A stretch of 64,000 bases of DNA from UBA11524 sp965646445 (GTDB lineage Bacteria > Bacillota > Clostridia > Christensenellales > Aristaeellaceae): assembly GCA_965646445.1 (NCBI GenBank), contig CBFFZW010000006.1:1-64000 (forward strand), in the 5' to 3' direction. Both the position numbers and the translations under genes were made by a program. The notes beneath the pieces are model-generated. The model was given only the letters and a program-made list of their open reading frames with translations. It was not told the origin of the DNA and made no database searches. Positions 39,929 through 49,780 of the stretch are shown in pieces. Each line of letters begins with the position of its first letter. The stretch's first letter is position 1.

Positions 39929-41647
39929 ATGGATGTGCGCGCTTCTTACGAGCAGTGGCTCAGGGATTTTGCCAATAATGAAGATACGGTCAGGGATTTG
40001 CTGGCCATCAAGGATGATGATCGGGAAATCGAGGATCGCTTCTATACGGAGCTGTCCTTCGGCACCGCCGGGATGCGCGGCGTGCTGGGCGCAGGCATGA
40101 ACCGCATGAACCGCTACAACGTCCGCCGGGCCACCAAGGGCCTGGCGAAGTACCTGCTGCAAAAGCCGGCAGAAGCCCAGCGGGGCGTGGTCATCGCCTA
40201 TGACAGCCGCCGCTGCTCGGCGGAGTTTGCCCGGGAGACGGCCCTCGTCCTGTGCCAGGAGGGGGTGCCGGCTTACCTGTTCGACGCCCTGCGTCCCGTG
40301 CCGATCCTGTCCTACGCGGTGCGCCATCTGCACGCCATCGCCGGCATCGTCATCACGGCCAGCCACAACCCGCCCCAGTACAACGGCTACAAGGTCTATG
40401 GAGAGGACGGCGCACAGGTGGGTCCCGAGGCCGCGGAGGGTATCACCCGCATCATCCGCGCCACCGCCTACACCGACTGCACCCTGATGGACGAGGAGGA
40501 AGCCAAGGCCAAAGGGTTGCTGCGCATCATCGGCAACAAGGAGGTCGATGACGACTACATCGCGGATGTCAAGACCCTGTGCATCCAGCCCGAACTGCTG
40601 GACAAGGAGGGCGGCAAGCTGAAAATCGTCTATACGCCCATCCATGGCTCCGGCAATGTGCCGGTGCGCCGCATTCTCAAGGAGGTCGGCATCAGCAATG
40701 TTTCCGTGGTGAAGGAGCAGGAGCTGCCCGACCCGAATTTCTCCACCGTCAAGGTGCCCAACCCCGAGGATCCCGGCGCCTTCACCCTGGCCTTCAGGCT
40801 GGCGGATGAAGTCGGCGCGGACGTGATCTTCGCCACCGACCCGGACTGTGACCGCCTGGGCGTGGCCGTGCGCAAAAAGGACGGCCAGTGGCAGCTGCTC
40901 ACCGGCAACCAGATCGGCTGCGTGCTGCTGTATTACATCCTGTCCACCAAGCAGAAGCAGGGCACCCTGCCGAAAAATGGCGCGGCGGTGAAATCCATCG
41001 TCTCCACCTCCCTGTCCAACCGCATCTGCGAGAGCTTCGGCGTGGAGATGTTCGAGACCCTCACGGGCTTCAAGTTCATCGGTGAGAAGATTCAGCAGTT
41101 CCAGGATACGGGCAGCCACACCTTCCTCTTCGGCTTTGAGGAAAGCTATGGCTTCCTGTCCTCCACCTTCGTGCGGGACAAGGACGGCGTGAACGCCTCC
41201 CTGCTGATCTCCGAGGTGGCCTGCGCCTGCCAGGCGGAGGGCATGACCCTCTACGACAAGGTACAGGAGATTTTCCAGCGCTACGGCTATTATGTGGAAA
41301 AGGTGGTTTCCAAGACGCTCCCCGGCAAGGACGGCCTGACCCGGATGAAGGAGATCATGAAGGAGCTGCGGGCCAATCCGCCCCAGGACATTGCCGGGAT
41401 GAAGGTGACCGCCGTGCGCGATTATCTGGCCGGAACACGCACCTGCGGCGGCGTCACCGAGCCCACGGGCCTGCCTATCTCCGATGTGCTGTACTTTGAA
41501 CTGGAGAAGGGCAACTGGGTCTGCGTGCGGCCCTCCGGCACCGAGCCCAAGATCAAGCTGTACGTCAATTCCAACGCGGCCACCCAGGAGGAGGCCGAGG
41601 CCATCAACCTCCGGCTCCGGGAGGCCAGCGAAAGGCTGATGGACTAA
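39929..41647 (+). CDS. pgcA: Phosphoglucomutase / phosphomannomutase (alpha-D-phosphohexomutase)
   Basis: 572 residues; ATG 39929 is 9 nt after GGGAGG. All four superfamily sites are seen: the phosphoserine loop TASHNPPQYNGYKVYG (about 143-158), the Mg2+ loop DPDCDRLG (about 304-311), sugar-binding GFEESYGF (about 404-411) and the phosphate-binding RPSGTEPKIKLY (about 535-546). It interconverts glucose-1- and -6-phosphate (or mannose phosphates), linking the galactokinase pathway and wall precursors to glycolysis. The gene symbol follows the B. subtilis homologue and is tentative. Confidence 0.93.
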   Translation: MDVRASYEQWLRDFANNEDTVRDLLAIKDDDREIEDRFYTELSFGTAGMRGVLGAGMNRMNRYNVRRATKGLAKYLLQKPAEAQRGVVIAYDSRRCSAEFARETALVLCQEGVPAYLFDALRPVPILSYAVRHLHAIAGIVITASHNPPQYNGYKVYGEDGAQVGPEAAEGITRIIRATAYTDCTLMDEEEAKAKGLLRIIGNKEVDDDYIADVKTLCIQPELLDKEGGKLKIVYTPIHGSGNVPVRRILKEVGISNVSVVKEQELPDPNFSTVKVPNPEDPGAFTLAFRLADEVGADVIFATDPDCDRLGVAVRKKDGQWQLLTGNQIGCVLLYYILSTKQKQGTLPKNGAAVKSIVSTSLSNRICESFGVEMFETLTGFKFIGEKIQQFQDTGSHTFLFGFEESYGFLSSTFVRDKDGVNASLLISEVACACQAEGMTLYDKVQEIFQRYGYYVEKVVSKTLPGKDGLTRMKEIMKELRANPPQDIAGMKVTAVRDYLAGTRTCGGVTEPTGLPISDVLYFELEKGNWVCVRPSGTEPKIKLYVNSNAATQEEAEAINLRLREASERLMD

Positions 41648-41680
41648 CATTTATACCGGCCCGCGCAGGGGCGTCGGGGT

Positions 41681-41717
41681 CAGGCACGGCGGTGAGGCCG
41701 CTGTGCCTGCCTTCTTG
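41681..41717 (+). terminator. Possible terminator after phosphoglucomutase
   Basis: CAGGCAC (41681-41687) with GTGCCTG (41703-41709), inner GGC/GCC pairing, followed by CCTTCTTG. Confidence 0.5.
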
Positions 41718-41745
41718 TCCGCGCGGAAGAAAAGGGGTTACCGAC

Positions 41746-43173
41746 ATGCGGAAATGGATCGCGCTGACGCTGACGATCTGCCTTGTGCTGATGTGCCTGC
41801 CCGCGATGGCGCTCACCCGGGAGGAGTTGGAGGCCGACGCCCGGCAGAAGGTGGAGGCCGGCATCGCCATGGCGGCGCAGGAGCAGTCCGGGTGGGCGAA
41901 GGTCATGATGGAGCATACCCGGGTGACCAGCGTCACCAAGGATGGCGCCTATGTGGTGGTCAAGGTGGCCTTCCCCGCGATGAAGGCCGGGGTGGGCGCC
42001 AACGACAGGCATAACGGCGACGCGGCCGGCTTTTTGCGGCGGGCTGTCGCGCCTGTTCTGTCCCTGGAGGATACCGTGGAATATACCATCCGGGTAAGCA
42101 TTAAGGGCAAGAGCGACAACCTGACGCTGAACTGGAGCGATACGCGCTCCCTTCAGGGCTACCGCAAGAAGATCGGCGTGCAGGCGTCCGCCGCCGCCAA
42201 GACCTTCGAGACCGCCAAAATGAAAAGCGCCGTGGACGATTACCTGCTGCCCAAGGCGGTCGCGTATCCCAAGCAGCGCCCGGAGGAGTCGCCCGAATGG
42301 ACGGCACTGCCCGACTACTGCGCGCAGGCTGCCGCGGCCCTGGGGCTGACCGCGCAGCAGGCGGAGGGCCGGCTTCCGGCGATGCTGATGCTGCTGGACA
42401 TCACGGCCATCAGCGCGAAGGATGCCATCGAAAATGTGACGCTGACCCTGCGGGCGCGGAACTGGCAGGCCATGCTGGAAGCGGCGGAGGAGCAGGCCCG
42501 CCTGGCGCTGGATATCATGATGGGTGTGCCGGACATGTCCCGGGAGGAGATCGAGGGCGTGCTGACGGCGCAGCTGCCCGCCGCCTGCTTTGACGCCTAC
42601 TACGGGACGCAGAGGCGGCACATGACGGAAACGAAGGTGACGGTCAACCTGCTTGCCGCGGTGAATGAGGGCGTGGGAAGCGCCAAGGGTCTGATGGACG
42701 AGCTGGCGGCGTACTCCGCCCAGGTGGACGCCCATGTGGATGCGCTGATGGCCTATGCCGCGACCCTCGACGACTATCCCACGGTGGAGCTCATCGACAC
42801 GGCCATTCTGGAAGGCGCCGGTCATGAGGACGGCACGCAGCTTTTCGTGGACACGGGGAAGACCGACAACCATGGCTACGTCTGCGTTCTGCGGGAAAAC
42901 AGCGTCGTGGCAAAGGGCTTCATCCACGCCGGTGTCCGTCTGCGGCTTCCGCTGAACCCCGGCCTGTACGAGGTGTATTGCTCCTATGGCCCCACCTGGT
43001 ATGGGGAGCGCTACATTTTCGGCAAGGAGGCCTTCTGCGGCGTCATGCTGCTGGAGGTGCCGGAAGAGGGCAACCTGCGCCTGTCGCTGCGGGACGGCGG
43101 CGAGGGCCAGGAGGTCACGGCGCTGACCTATGACGAATTTATGGATGCCATCAGCAAACACGGAGGAGATTGA
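41746..43173 (+). CDS. Large secreted protein of unknown function
   Basis: 475 residues from ATG 41746 (8 nt after AAAGGGG). Signal peptide to about residue 22 (PAMA). Alternating helical segments (about 25-350) and a beta-rich C-terminal domain (about 360-475) that contains LRLPLNPGLYEVYCSYG, resembling a small carbohydrate- or lipid-binding sandwich. No catalytic motif is recognised. Ends 4 nt before the aminopeptidase start, so probably one transcript. Confidence 0.72.
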   Translation: MRKWIALTLTICLVLMCLPAMALTREELEADARQKVEAGIAMAAQEQSGWAKVMMEHTRVTSVTKDGAYVVVKVAFPAMKAGVGANDRHNGDAAGFLRRAVAPVLSLEDTVEYTIRVSIKGKSDNLTLNWSDTRSLQGYRKKIGVQASAAAKTFETAKMKSAVDDYLLPKAVAYPKQRPEESPEWTALPDYCAQAAAALGLTAQQAEGRLPAMLMLLDITAISAKDAIENVTLTLRARNWQAMLEAAEEQARLALDIMMGVPDMSREEIEGVLTAQLPAACFDAYYGTQRRHMTETKVTVNLLAAVNEGVGSAKGLMDELAAYSAQVDAHVDALMAYAATLDDYPTVELIDTAILEGAGHEDGTQLFVDTGKTDNHGYVCVLRENSVVAKGFIHAGVRLRLPLNPGLYEVYCSYGPTWYGERYIFGKEAFCGVMLLEVPEEGNLRLSLRDGGEGQEVTALTYDEFMDAISKHGGD

Positions 43174-43177
43174 TACC

Positions 43178-44209
43178 ATGGAACGTCAAGCATACCTGCT
43201 GGAGCAGCTGAAAGCGCTGACGGCCATCCCCAGCCCCACGGGCATGACCGGGGCGGCGGAGGATTATCTGCTGGCGGAATTGACCCGGCTGGGCTTCAAG
43301 CCCTGGCGCACCCCCAAGGGAACCGTGCTGTGCGAGCTGGGCGGGCAGGGGAGCCCGCTGCTGTGCTCGGCCCATGTGGATACCCTGGGCGCCATGGTTC
43401 GGGCCGTGAAGAGCAACGGCCACCTGCGCTACACCGCCATTGGCGGCTATGACGATACCAACATCGAAAACGAGAACGTGATGATCCACACCCGGGAGGG
43501 CCGCACGTTCCGGGGGACGGTGTACTCCACCAAGGCCAGCCTGCATGTGTGGGGGAACCAGTCCGCCACCGCACGCTCCGACGAATTCCTGGAGATCATC
43601 CTGGATGAGGAGGTCGCCTCGGCGGAGGATGTCCGGGCCCTGGGCATCGGCCCGGGAGACTTCATCAGCTTTGATCCCCGCACGGTGGTGACGGAAAGCG
43701 GCTTTGTCAAGAGCCGTCATCTGGACGACAAGGCCTCCGCGGCCATCCTGCTGACGTTGGCGCGGGAGGTGGCGGAGGGCAAGCTGACCTTGGGCCGACA
43801 AGTGTTCATCGCCTTCACAGTGTATGAGGAGGTCGGCCATGGCGGCGCATCGCTGGCGAAGCTGCCGGTGGAGGACATGCTGGCCGTGGATATAGGCTGC
43901 GTGGGCGCGGACCTGGGCTGCACGGAGACGCAGGTGTCCATCTGTGCCAAGGATTCCTCCGGCCCCTATGACTGGCGCTTCACCAATGAGCTGATCGCCC
44001 GCAGCCGCGCTCTGGGGCTGGACTTCGCCGTGGATGTCTATCCCCGCTATTCCTCCGACGCTTCCCCGGCCCGGGGGGCCGGCATGGAGGCGCGCTTTGC
44101 CCTGTGCGGCACGGGGGTGTTTGCCTCTCACGGCTATGAGCGCACCCATGTCAAGGGCCTGATGAATACCCTGCGGCTGGTGGGCGATGTCATGGCCCAT
44201 ACCGTGTAA
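43178..44209 (+). CDS. M42-family metallo-aminopeptidase
   Basis: 343 residues; CGGAGGAG upstream of ATG 43178. M42 (tetrahedral, glutamyl/deblocking aminopeptidase-like) metal ligands are present: CSAHVDTLGAM (His), RHLDDKAS (Asp), YEEVGHG (two Glu), AVDIG (Asp) and SHGYERTH (His). It removes N-terminal residues from short peptides in the cytoplasm. Length is normal for the family. Confidence 0.93.
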   Translation: MERQAYLLEQLKALTAIPSPTGMTGAAEDYLLAELTRLGFKPWRTPKGTVLCELGGQGSPLLCSAHVDTLGAMVRAVKSNGHLRYTAIGGYDDTNIENENVMIHTREGRTFRGTVYSTKASLHVWGNQSATARSDEFLEIILDEEVASAEDVRALGIGPGDFISFDPRTVVTESGFVKSRHLDDKASAAILLTLAREVAEGKLTLGRQVFIAFTVYEEVGHGGASLAKLPVEDMLAVDIGCVGADLGCTETQVSICAKDSSGPYDWRFTNELIARSRALGLDFAVDVYPRYSSDASPARGAGMEARFALCGTGVFASHGYERTHVKGLMNTLRLVGDVMAHTV

Positions 44210-44230
44210 TTTGCATACCAAAACGCAAAC

Positions 44231-44267
44231 GGCCGTCTGCCAATGCTCCTTTGAGCGGCAGACGGCC
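44231..44267. terminator. Bidirectional terminator between the aminopeptidase and PBP genes
   Basis: GGCCGTCTGCC (44231-44241) / GGCAGACGGCC (44257-44267) with an inner GCTC/GAGC stem; T-rich on the far side (ATGCTTGTTAT). Confidence 0.8.
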
Positions 44268-44285
44268 ATGCTTGTTATAGGAGGA

Positions 44286-46691
44286 TCACTGCGTCAGCAT
44301 GGAGGCGGGGCGGTCGACCTCCAGGGGCGATGATTCGCTGTCGCCGCCGAAGAGGTTTTTCAGCCAGCTGCCGATGGACGGGGTTCCGCCCTGGACGGCG
44401 GCCACCTGGACGGACTGCACGCCTTCCAGCAGAATGCCGTTGTCCAGCAGTTCCGCGTGAACGGGAATCACCCGGTAGGTATAGGTCACGCCGGGCTGAG
44501 CCTTCGTGTCGGCGTAATAGAGCACCTCGCCGGGGGAGCCGCGAAGCTCCGTCAGGATGAAGCTCTCGCCGATGGCGTCGCGCTGGATGCGGTAGACCGC
44601 CGTGGTGGAGGGCTCGATGACCAGCAGGGGCTGGCCGCTGTCGTTGTGGGTAATGTAGAAGGATTTTGCCTGAGCAGGGGCCGTCCACACGTCGGAATAC
44701 TGGGTGGGCTGGGTGCCCTCGCGGAAATACTCCGTGACCCGGTAGTTGGAGGGCGTCAGGCTGCTGGCCAGCATGACCTGGCCCCGCCATTCAATGGCTT
44801 TCTTATCAATGGCGGCCGATACGATGCCGCTGGGCTTGATGAAGTCAGGCTTCTTACGGTCGGCGTAATAATCCTTGAGGAAGTTGCGTGCCAGGGTGGC
44901 GGGATTGGTGCCGCCGGATACGCTGTTGGGCAGGCGGTGGCTGCTGTCGGGCTGATCGTAGCCCATCCACACGGCCACGGACAATTCAGGCGTGTAAGCG
45001 GCCATCCAGGCGTCGCGGTTGCCGCCGCCCTTTTCGTTGACGGTGCCGGTCTTGCCTGCCACCGGCGTGCCCGCCCCGGACAGCCGGGAGCCCGTGCCCG
45101 AGGAGGTGACGGTGCGCAGCATGTGGGTCATGAGGTAGGCCGTCTGCGCGGACAGGACGGTGGTGCCGCTGTCCTGGTGCTCGTAGACCACCACGCCGTC
45201 CCGGTCGGTGATGCGCTCGATGAAGTAGGGGGCATGGAAGGTGCCGCCGTTGGCAAAGGGGGAGAAGGCCGCGGCCATCTGCACTGGCGACGCGCCGTAG
45301 GTCATGCTGCCCAGGGCCAGGGACAGGTTGCTGTCGCGGTCGTCAAGGGGGATGCCGACGGCGGTGAGGTACTTGCGGCTGTTGGCCAGGCCGATGCTTT
45401 GCAGCACCTTGACGGCGGGGATGTTCAGGCTGTTCTTCAGCGCCGTGCGGACGGTGACGTTGCCGTAGTAGGCGTTGCCGGCGTTGCGCGGGCGGTAGCC
45501 GTTGAAGTTGGTGGGCTCGTCCAGCACGACGCTGGCGCAGGTCCAGCCGGCATACTCCATCGCGGGGGCGTATACGGACAGGGGCTTGAGCGAACTGCCG
45601 GGCGAGCGCCGCAGCTGCGTGGCCCGGTTCAGGCCCCGGCGGGTGGTGTATTCCCGGCCGCCCACGATGGCGCGGACGGCGCCCGTGGCCGTGTCCACAG
45701 CGGCGGCGGCGGACTGCACCGGCACGCCGTCCTTGGCGTTGGCAGGGAAAATGTTCTTGGTGTACTGCTCGTCCAGGATGGACTGCATGGCGGGATCAAG
45801 GGTGGTGTCGATGCGGTAGCCGCCCGCCAGCAGCACCTCGGCGGAAACGTCCAGCTGCAGCTCCGCCTCGTCCAGCACCGCGTCCACGAACCACCCGTAT
45901 GCCGTTTCGACGGCGGAGGACGATGCGACGGGCGCGACTTCCTCCGCCTTGGCCTCCTCGTACTGCGCCTGGGTCAGCATCCCCTCGTCCCGCATGGTCG
46001 CCAGGATGTACCCCCGGCGCTCCCTGTTGGTGTCCGGCTTGGTCTGGATGGAATAGGCGGAGGGGGCCTTGATGGCGGCGGCCAGCGCCGCTGCCTGGGC
46101 GGGGGTCAGGTCGGCGGCGTCCACGCCGAAGGTGACTTCCGCCGCGGCCTGGATGCCGTAAGCGCCCTGGCCGAAATAAATGAAGTTCAGGTACATCTCC
46201 AGAATTTCGTCCTTGGTGAAGCGGTGCTCGATCTGCACCGCCAGCCAGACCTCCTCCAGCTTACGGGCCAGGGTCTTCTGGCTGGACAGATGGGACAGCT
46301 TGGCCAGCTGCTGGGTGATGGTGGACGCGCCCTGGCCGTAGCCGCCGGAGCGCAGATTGCTGATGACGGCGCCGAAGATGCGGGTCACGTCGAAGCCGGG
46401 ATGCTTGTAGAAGCGCAGATCCTCCGCCGCCAGGAAAGCGTTCACCACATGGTCGGGCAGGCTTGCGAGGTCGATGACCTTGCGGTTTTCCTTGCCCACC
46501 AGGGTGGTGACGTACTGGCCGTCCTTGTCGTGGATGGCGCCGGTCTGCGCCAGATCCGTAAGCTTGGCGGGGTCAAGGCGCTGCCAGGAGGCCACGTCAA
46601 AGTAAAGGTAGGCGCCTACCAGTGCGCCGATGACCACAAGGATTCCCACGACGGCCGCCGTCCTGCGGATGACCCGCCCCTTATCGCTCAT
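44286..46691 (-). CDS. Class A penicillin-binding protein (bifunctional transglycosylase/transpeptidase)
   Basis: 801 residues from ATG 46691 (AGGAGG 7 nt upstream). One membrane helix at about 11-32. GT51 transglycosylase domain (about 55-230) with the catalytic EDLRFYKHPGFD and GASTITQQLAK motifs. Transpeptidase domain with SxxK at SSLK (about 366-370), SLN and KTGT (about 545-548). A fibronectin-type-like C-terminal domain (about 680-770) ends in an acidic, Ser-rich tail. It polymerises and cross-links peptidoglycan outside the membrane. Confidence 0.95.
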   Translation of the reverse strand: MSDKGRVIRRTAAVVGILVVIGALVGAYLYFDVASWQRLDPAKLTDLAQTGAIHDKDGQYVTTLVGKENRKVIDLASLPDHVVNAFLAAEDLRFYKHPGFDVTRIFGAVISNLRSGGYGQGASTITQQLAKLSHLSSQKTLARKLEEVWLAVQIEHRFTKDEILEMYLNFIYFGQGAYGIQAAAEVTFGVDAADLTPAQAAALAAAIKAPSAYSIQTKPDTNRERRGYILATMRDEGMLTQAQYEEAKAEEVAPVASSSAVETAYGWFVDAVLDEAELQLDVSAEVLLAGGYRIDTTLDPAMQSILDEQYTKNIFPANAKDGVPVQSAAAAVDTATGAVRAIVGGREYTTRRGLNRATQLRRSPGSSLKPLSVYAPAMEYAGWTCASVVLDEPTNFNGYRPRNAGNAYYGNVTVRTALKNSLNIPAVKVLQSIGLANSRKYLTAVGIPLDDRDSNLSLALGSMTYGASPVQMAAAFSPFANGGTFHAPYFIERITDRDGVVVYEHQDSGTTVLSAQTAYLMTHMLRTVTSSGTGSRLSGAGTPVAGKTGTVNEKGGGNRDAWMAAYTPELSVAVWMGYDQPDSSHRLPNSVSGGTNPATLARNFLKDYYADRKKPDFIKPSGIVSAAIDKKAIEWRGQVMLASSLTPSNYRVTEYFREGTQPTQYSDVWTAPAQAKSFYITHNDSGQPLLVIEPSTTAVYRIQRDAIGESFILTELRGSPGEVLYYADTKAQPGVTYTYRVIPVHAELLDNGILLEGVQSVQVAAVQGGTPSIGSWLKNLFGGDSESSPLEVDRPASMLTQ

Positions 46692-46813
46692 GAAATCGCC
46701 TCCTGTATTCGACTGCATTCTTGCCATTCCGGTTCAAAATTGTGCATGACGGCCCGTGGTAGTTTCTGCCGAAGAAAAAAGCAGGCGCAAATTTTACATT
46801 TTTTCAAAAAGAC

Positions 46814-46842
46814 TGGTCAAATGCGCCGGGATGGGCTATAAT
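46814..46842 (+). promoter_or_regulatory. Promoter of the solute-binding protein-galactokinase operon
   Basis: TGGTCA (46814-46819), 17 nt, perfect TATAAT (46837-46842). Confidence 0.7.
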
Positions 46843-46878
46843 GGACACACTGATTATCCGAATGAAGGAGCGATGCAG

Positions 46879-48384
46879 ATGCGCAAGTGCTTATCCTGGC
46901 TGATGGCCGTGGTGCTGTTGGCCGCCTGCGCTTCCGCCCTGGGGGAAGGAACGGCGGCTCCGGCAGGCCGCTTCACCATGGCGGGGCTGGATGATTCATC
47001 GACCAATCATGACTGGGAGTCCAATATGTTCTTCCGCCGCATGGAGGAAAGAACCGGCATTTCCTTTATCTTTGACCAGTATGGCGAGCGGAAGGCGTGG
47101 GAGGAGGTCAAGGAGAATATCGGCGTGCGGAATGGCGATCTGCCCGATGTTCTCTTTAAGGCCGATCTGACGCCCCGGGAAACCCAGGACTGGTACGAAA
47201 AGGGCATCCTGATTGACCTTCGGCCTTACCTGGAGGATTGCGCGCCCAACCTGATGATCCTTTTGGAGGCTCATCCTGAATGGCTGGAGGCCATCACCCT
47301 GCCGGACGGCGCGATTGTCGCCCTGCCCAGCTTCAATGAGCTGCAGAACAACAACGCCATGTGGATCAACACCACCTGGCTTGCGGAGCTGGGGCTGGAC
47401 ATGCCTTCCACCGCCGAGGAGCTGACCGAGGTGCTCCGGGCCTTCAAGACCCTGGATCCCAACAGGAACGGCCGGCGGGACGAGGTGCCCCTGACTTTTA
47501 CCGGCATGTGGGATCTGCGCTATCTGGGCCACGCCTTCGGGCTGGTCAGCAATGATTACTATATCGTTGCGGAGGACGGCGTGGTGTCCTCCATCCTCAC
47601 GCGGGAGGAGAACCGCGCCTTCCTGACCTGGCTGAATCAGCTGTGGCAGGAGGGGCTCATCGACCAGATGGGCTTCAGCAGCCTGGACAGCACCCGCCGC
47701 ATCACCGACAAGGACGCGGTGATGACCTTCGGCGTCTTCATGGGCCCCACGCCCATGAGTATGGTGCCCGCCGGCAGCATGAATCAGTACAGCGTATTGA
47801 TGCCCCTGACCTATGAGGGCAGCCGGGTGTACCGCGATCTTACAGGCGACGTGGTGCGGGGAACCTTCGCCATCACCTCGGCATGCGAGGATCCCGCGGC
47901 GCTGGTGCGCTGGGTGGATTACCTTTACACGGAGGAAGGCTGCCATCTGGCCCAGGCAGGACTGGAGGGCGAGGATTTCGTCTTCAACGAGGACGGCACC
48001 TGGGACTGGGTGGAGGAGCCTGAAGTGGTGGCCACCACGGTGATGGCGGATGTCACCATCGCGGACGGCGGCGCGGCCCCAGGTTATTCTTCCCTGGAAT
48101 TCCAGCTGTGCTTTGACGATCTTGATACCCATCGCCTGGTGACGGAGCTGCAGTCCGTCAAGCAGTGCGCCGTTCTGCCCTATCCCATCCGCTACCTGAC
48201 GGCGGAGAAGGAGGCGCGGATCGCGGCGCTTCAGGCGGAAATCGCCCCCTATGCCGAGCAGCAGATGATCTGGTTTGTGGTGGGGGACGTGCCGCTGAAC
48301 GACGCTACCTGGGACGAATTCTGCCGCACGCTGAAGGAGAAGGGCCTGGACGAGATGGTCGCCCTTTGGCAGGAAGCACTCTGA
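46879..48384 (+). CDS. Orphan extracellular solute-binding protein
   Basis: 501 residues; ATG 46879 is 8 nt after AAGGAG. The signal region ends LLAAC with Cys17, a workable lipobox, so it is a likely lipoprotein. Family 1 sugar-binding layout: FYFRRMEERTGI-like start (MFFRRMEERTGISF), LPDVLFKADL, DWYEKGILIDL, DPNRNGRRDEVPLTF calcium-like loop, and DPAALVRWVDYLYTEEG. No permease genes adjoin; galactokinase follows after 27 nt, so a role in galactose-containing sugar uptake or sensing is suggested. Confidence 0.82.
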   Translation: MRKCLSWLMAVVLLAACASALGEGTAAPAGRFTMAGLDDSSTNHDWESNMFFRRMEERTGISFIFDQYGERKAWEEVKENIGVRNGDLPDVLFKADLTPRETQDWYEKGILIDLRPYLEDCAPNLMILLEAHPEWLEAITLPDGAIVALPSFNELQNNNAMWINTTWLAELGLDMPSTAEELTEVLRAFKTLDPNRNGRRDEVPLTFTGMWDLRYLGHAFGLVSNDYYIVAEDGVVSSILTREENRAFLTWLNQLWQEGLIDQMGFSSLDSTRRITDKDAVMTFGVFMGPTPMSMVPAGSMNQYSVLMPLTYEGSRVYRDLTGDVVRGTFAITSACEDPAALVRWVDYLYTEEGCHLAQAGLEGEDFVFNEDGTWDWVEEPEVVATTVMADVTIADGGAAPGYSSLEFQLCFDDLDTHRLVTELQSVKQCAVLPYPIRYLTAEKEARIAALQAEIAPYAEQQMIWFVVGDVPLNDATWDEFCRTLKEKGLDEMVALWQEAL

Positions 48385-48411
48385 TATTGCTGGAAGGACG
48401 GAATATTGCGC

Positions 48412-49692
48412 ATGGATATGTATGCCTCGATGATCCGCAACCTGAAAACGCCCCAGATCATGGAGCGTCTGAACCGCCTCTATGGCAGCCGCGACGGCAT
48501 GATGGTGGAGCAGACCACCCGCTACATCGGTATCCTGAAGCGTCATGAAGAGCTTTTCCACGCCGAGGGCGAGGTGCTGCTGGTCAGCGCCCCCGGCCGC
48601 ACGGAGATTGGCGGCAACCACACCGACCACAATCGGGGCCGGGTGCTGGCCGCCGCCGTCAACCTGGATACCCTTTCCGCTGTTTCCCGCCGGGCGGATA
48701 CCATCGTCAACCTGTACAGCGACGGCTATCCCGCGCTGACCATCGACCTGAGCGACCTGAGCGTCCATGAGGAGGAAAAGGGCACCACCGCCGCCCTGAT
48801 TCGTGGCGTGGCCGCGAAAATGGCGGAGCTGGGCTATCGCATCGGCGGCTTTGACGCCGTGGCGACCTCCTCCGTGGCCTCCGGCAGCGGCCTGAGCTCC
48901 TCCGCGGCCTTCGAGGTGATGACCTGCGCCATCCTGGACGCGCTGTACAACGATTTCGTCATTGACTACAAGCAGCGGGCGAAGATCAGCCAGTATGCCG
49001 AGAACGTCTACTTCGGCAAGCCCTCCGGCCTGCTGGATCAGATGGCGTCCTCCGCCGGCGGCCTGGTCACGGTGGACTTCAAGCATGAGGATCCCGAGGT
49101 GCGGCGGATGTCCTTTGACTTTGCCGCCAACGGCTACGCCCTGGTGGTGGTGGCCACCGGCGGCAGCCATGCCGACCTGACGGACGATTACGCCGCCATC
49201 CCCGCTGAAATGAAGCAGGTCGCCGCCTTGATGGGCGAGGAGGTGCTTCGCCGCATCCGCCCCGAGGAATTCCATCAGGCCATCCCCGAGCTGCGGGGCA
49301 AGGTATCCGATCGGGCGCTGCTGCGGGCGCTGCACTTCTTCGACGAGGACGACCGGGTGGTGCGCCAGGTGGAAGCGCTGGATCGCAACGATCTGGGGGC
49401 TTTCTTCTGGGAAATCGTGTGTTCCGGCCGTTCCAGCTACATGTATCTGCAAAATGTCTACGCCAATCCCCAGGATGAAAGCCTGGCCCTGGCCCTGGCT
49501 CTGGCCGAGCACATGCTGGTCAACCGGGGCGCGTGGCGCATCCATGGCGGCGGCTTTGCCGGCACGACGCTGAACTTCGTGCCCCTGGACGACCTGCATC
49601 GCTTCATCGAGGTGATGGAGGGCGCCTTCGGCCAGCGCTGCTGCCATGTGCTGGACATTCGCCCCGAGGGCGCGGCGGTCATCCGGCTGTAA
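48412..49692 (+). CDS. galK: Galactokinase
   Basis: 426 residues; ATG 48412 follows GGAAGGACGGA. GHMP-kinase fold with the galactokinase signature GRTEIGGNHTDHNRG (about 65-79), where the usual phenylalanine-serine is replaced by Ile-Gly; the ATP loop GSGLSSSAAFE (about 160-170) and GGGFAGTTL near the C terminus are intact. It phosphorylates galactose at C1. N-terminal extension of about 45 residues precedes the core. galT and galE are not in the window. Confidence 0.9.
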   Translation: MDMYASMIRNLKTPQIMERLNRLYGSRDGMMVEQTTRYIGILKRHEELFHAEGEVLLVSAPGRTEIGGNHTDHNRGRVLAAAVNLDTLSAVSRRADTIVNLYSDGYPALTIDLSDLSVHEEEKGTTAALIRGVAAKMAELGYRIGGFDAVATSSVASGSGLSSSAAFEVMTCAILDALYNDFVIDYKQRAKISQYAENVYFGKPSGLLDQMASSAGGLVTVDFKHEDPEVRRMSFDFAANGYALVVVATGGSHADLTDDYAAIPAEMKQVAALMGEEVLRRIRPEEFHQAIPELRGKVSDRALLRALHFFDEDDRVVRQVEALDRNDLGAFFWEIVCSGRSSYMYLQNVYANPQDESLALALALAEHMLVNRGAWRIHGGGFAGTTLNFVPLDDLHRFIEVMEGAFGQRCCHVLDIRPEGAAVIRL

Positions 49693-49700
49693 AATCCGTG

Positions 49701-49729
49701 TTGACAGCGTGTCGCGCTTGTGCTATCAT
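49701..49729 (+). promoter_or_regulatory. Promoter of the riboswitch-ribU transcript
   Basis: TTGACA (49701-49706), 17 nt, TATCAT (49724-49729). Confidence 0.82.
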
Positions 49730-49780
49730 AACCGTGGCTGGGGCAAGCCCGGTCGACATAATCGCATAAGCCACTTGGAG

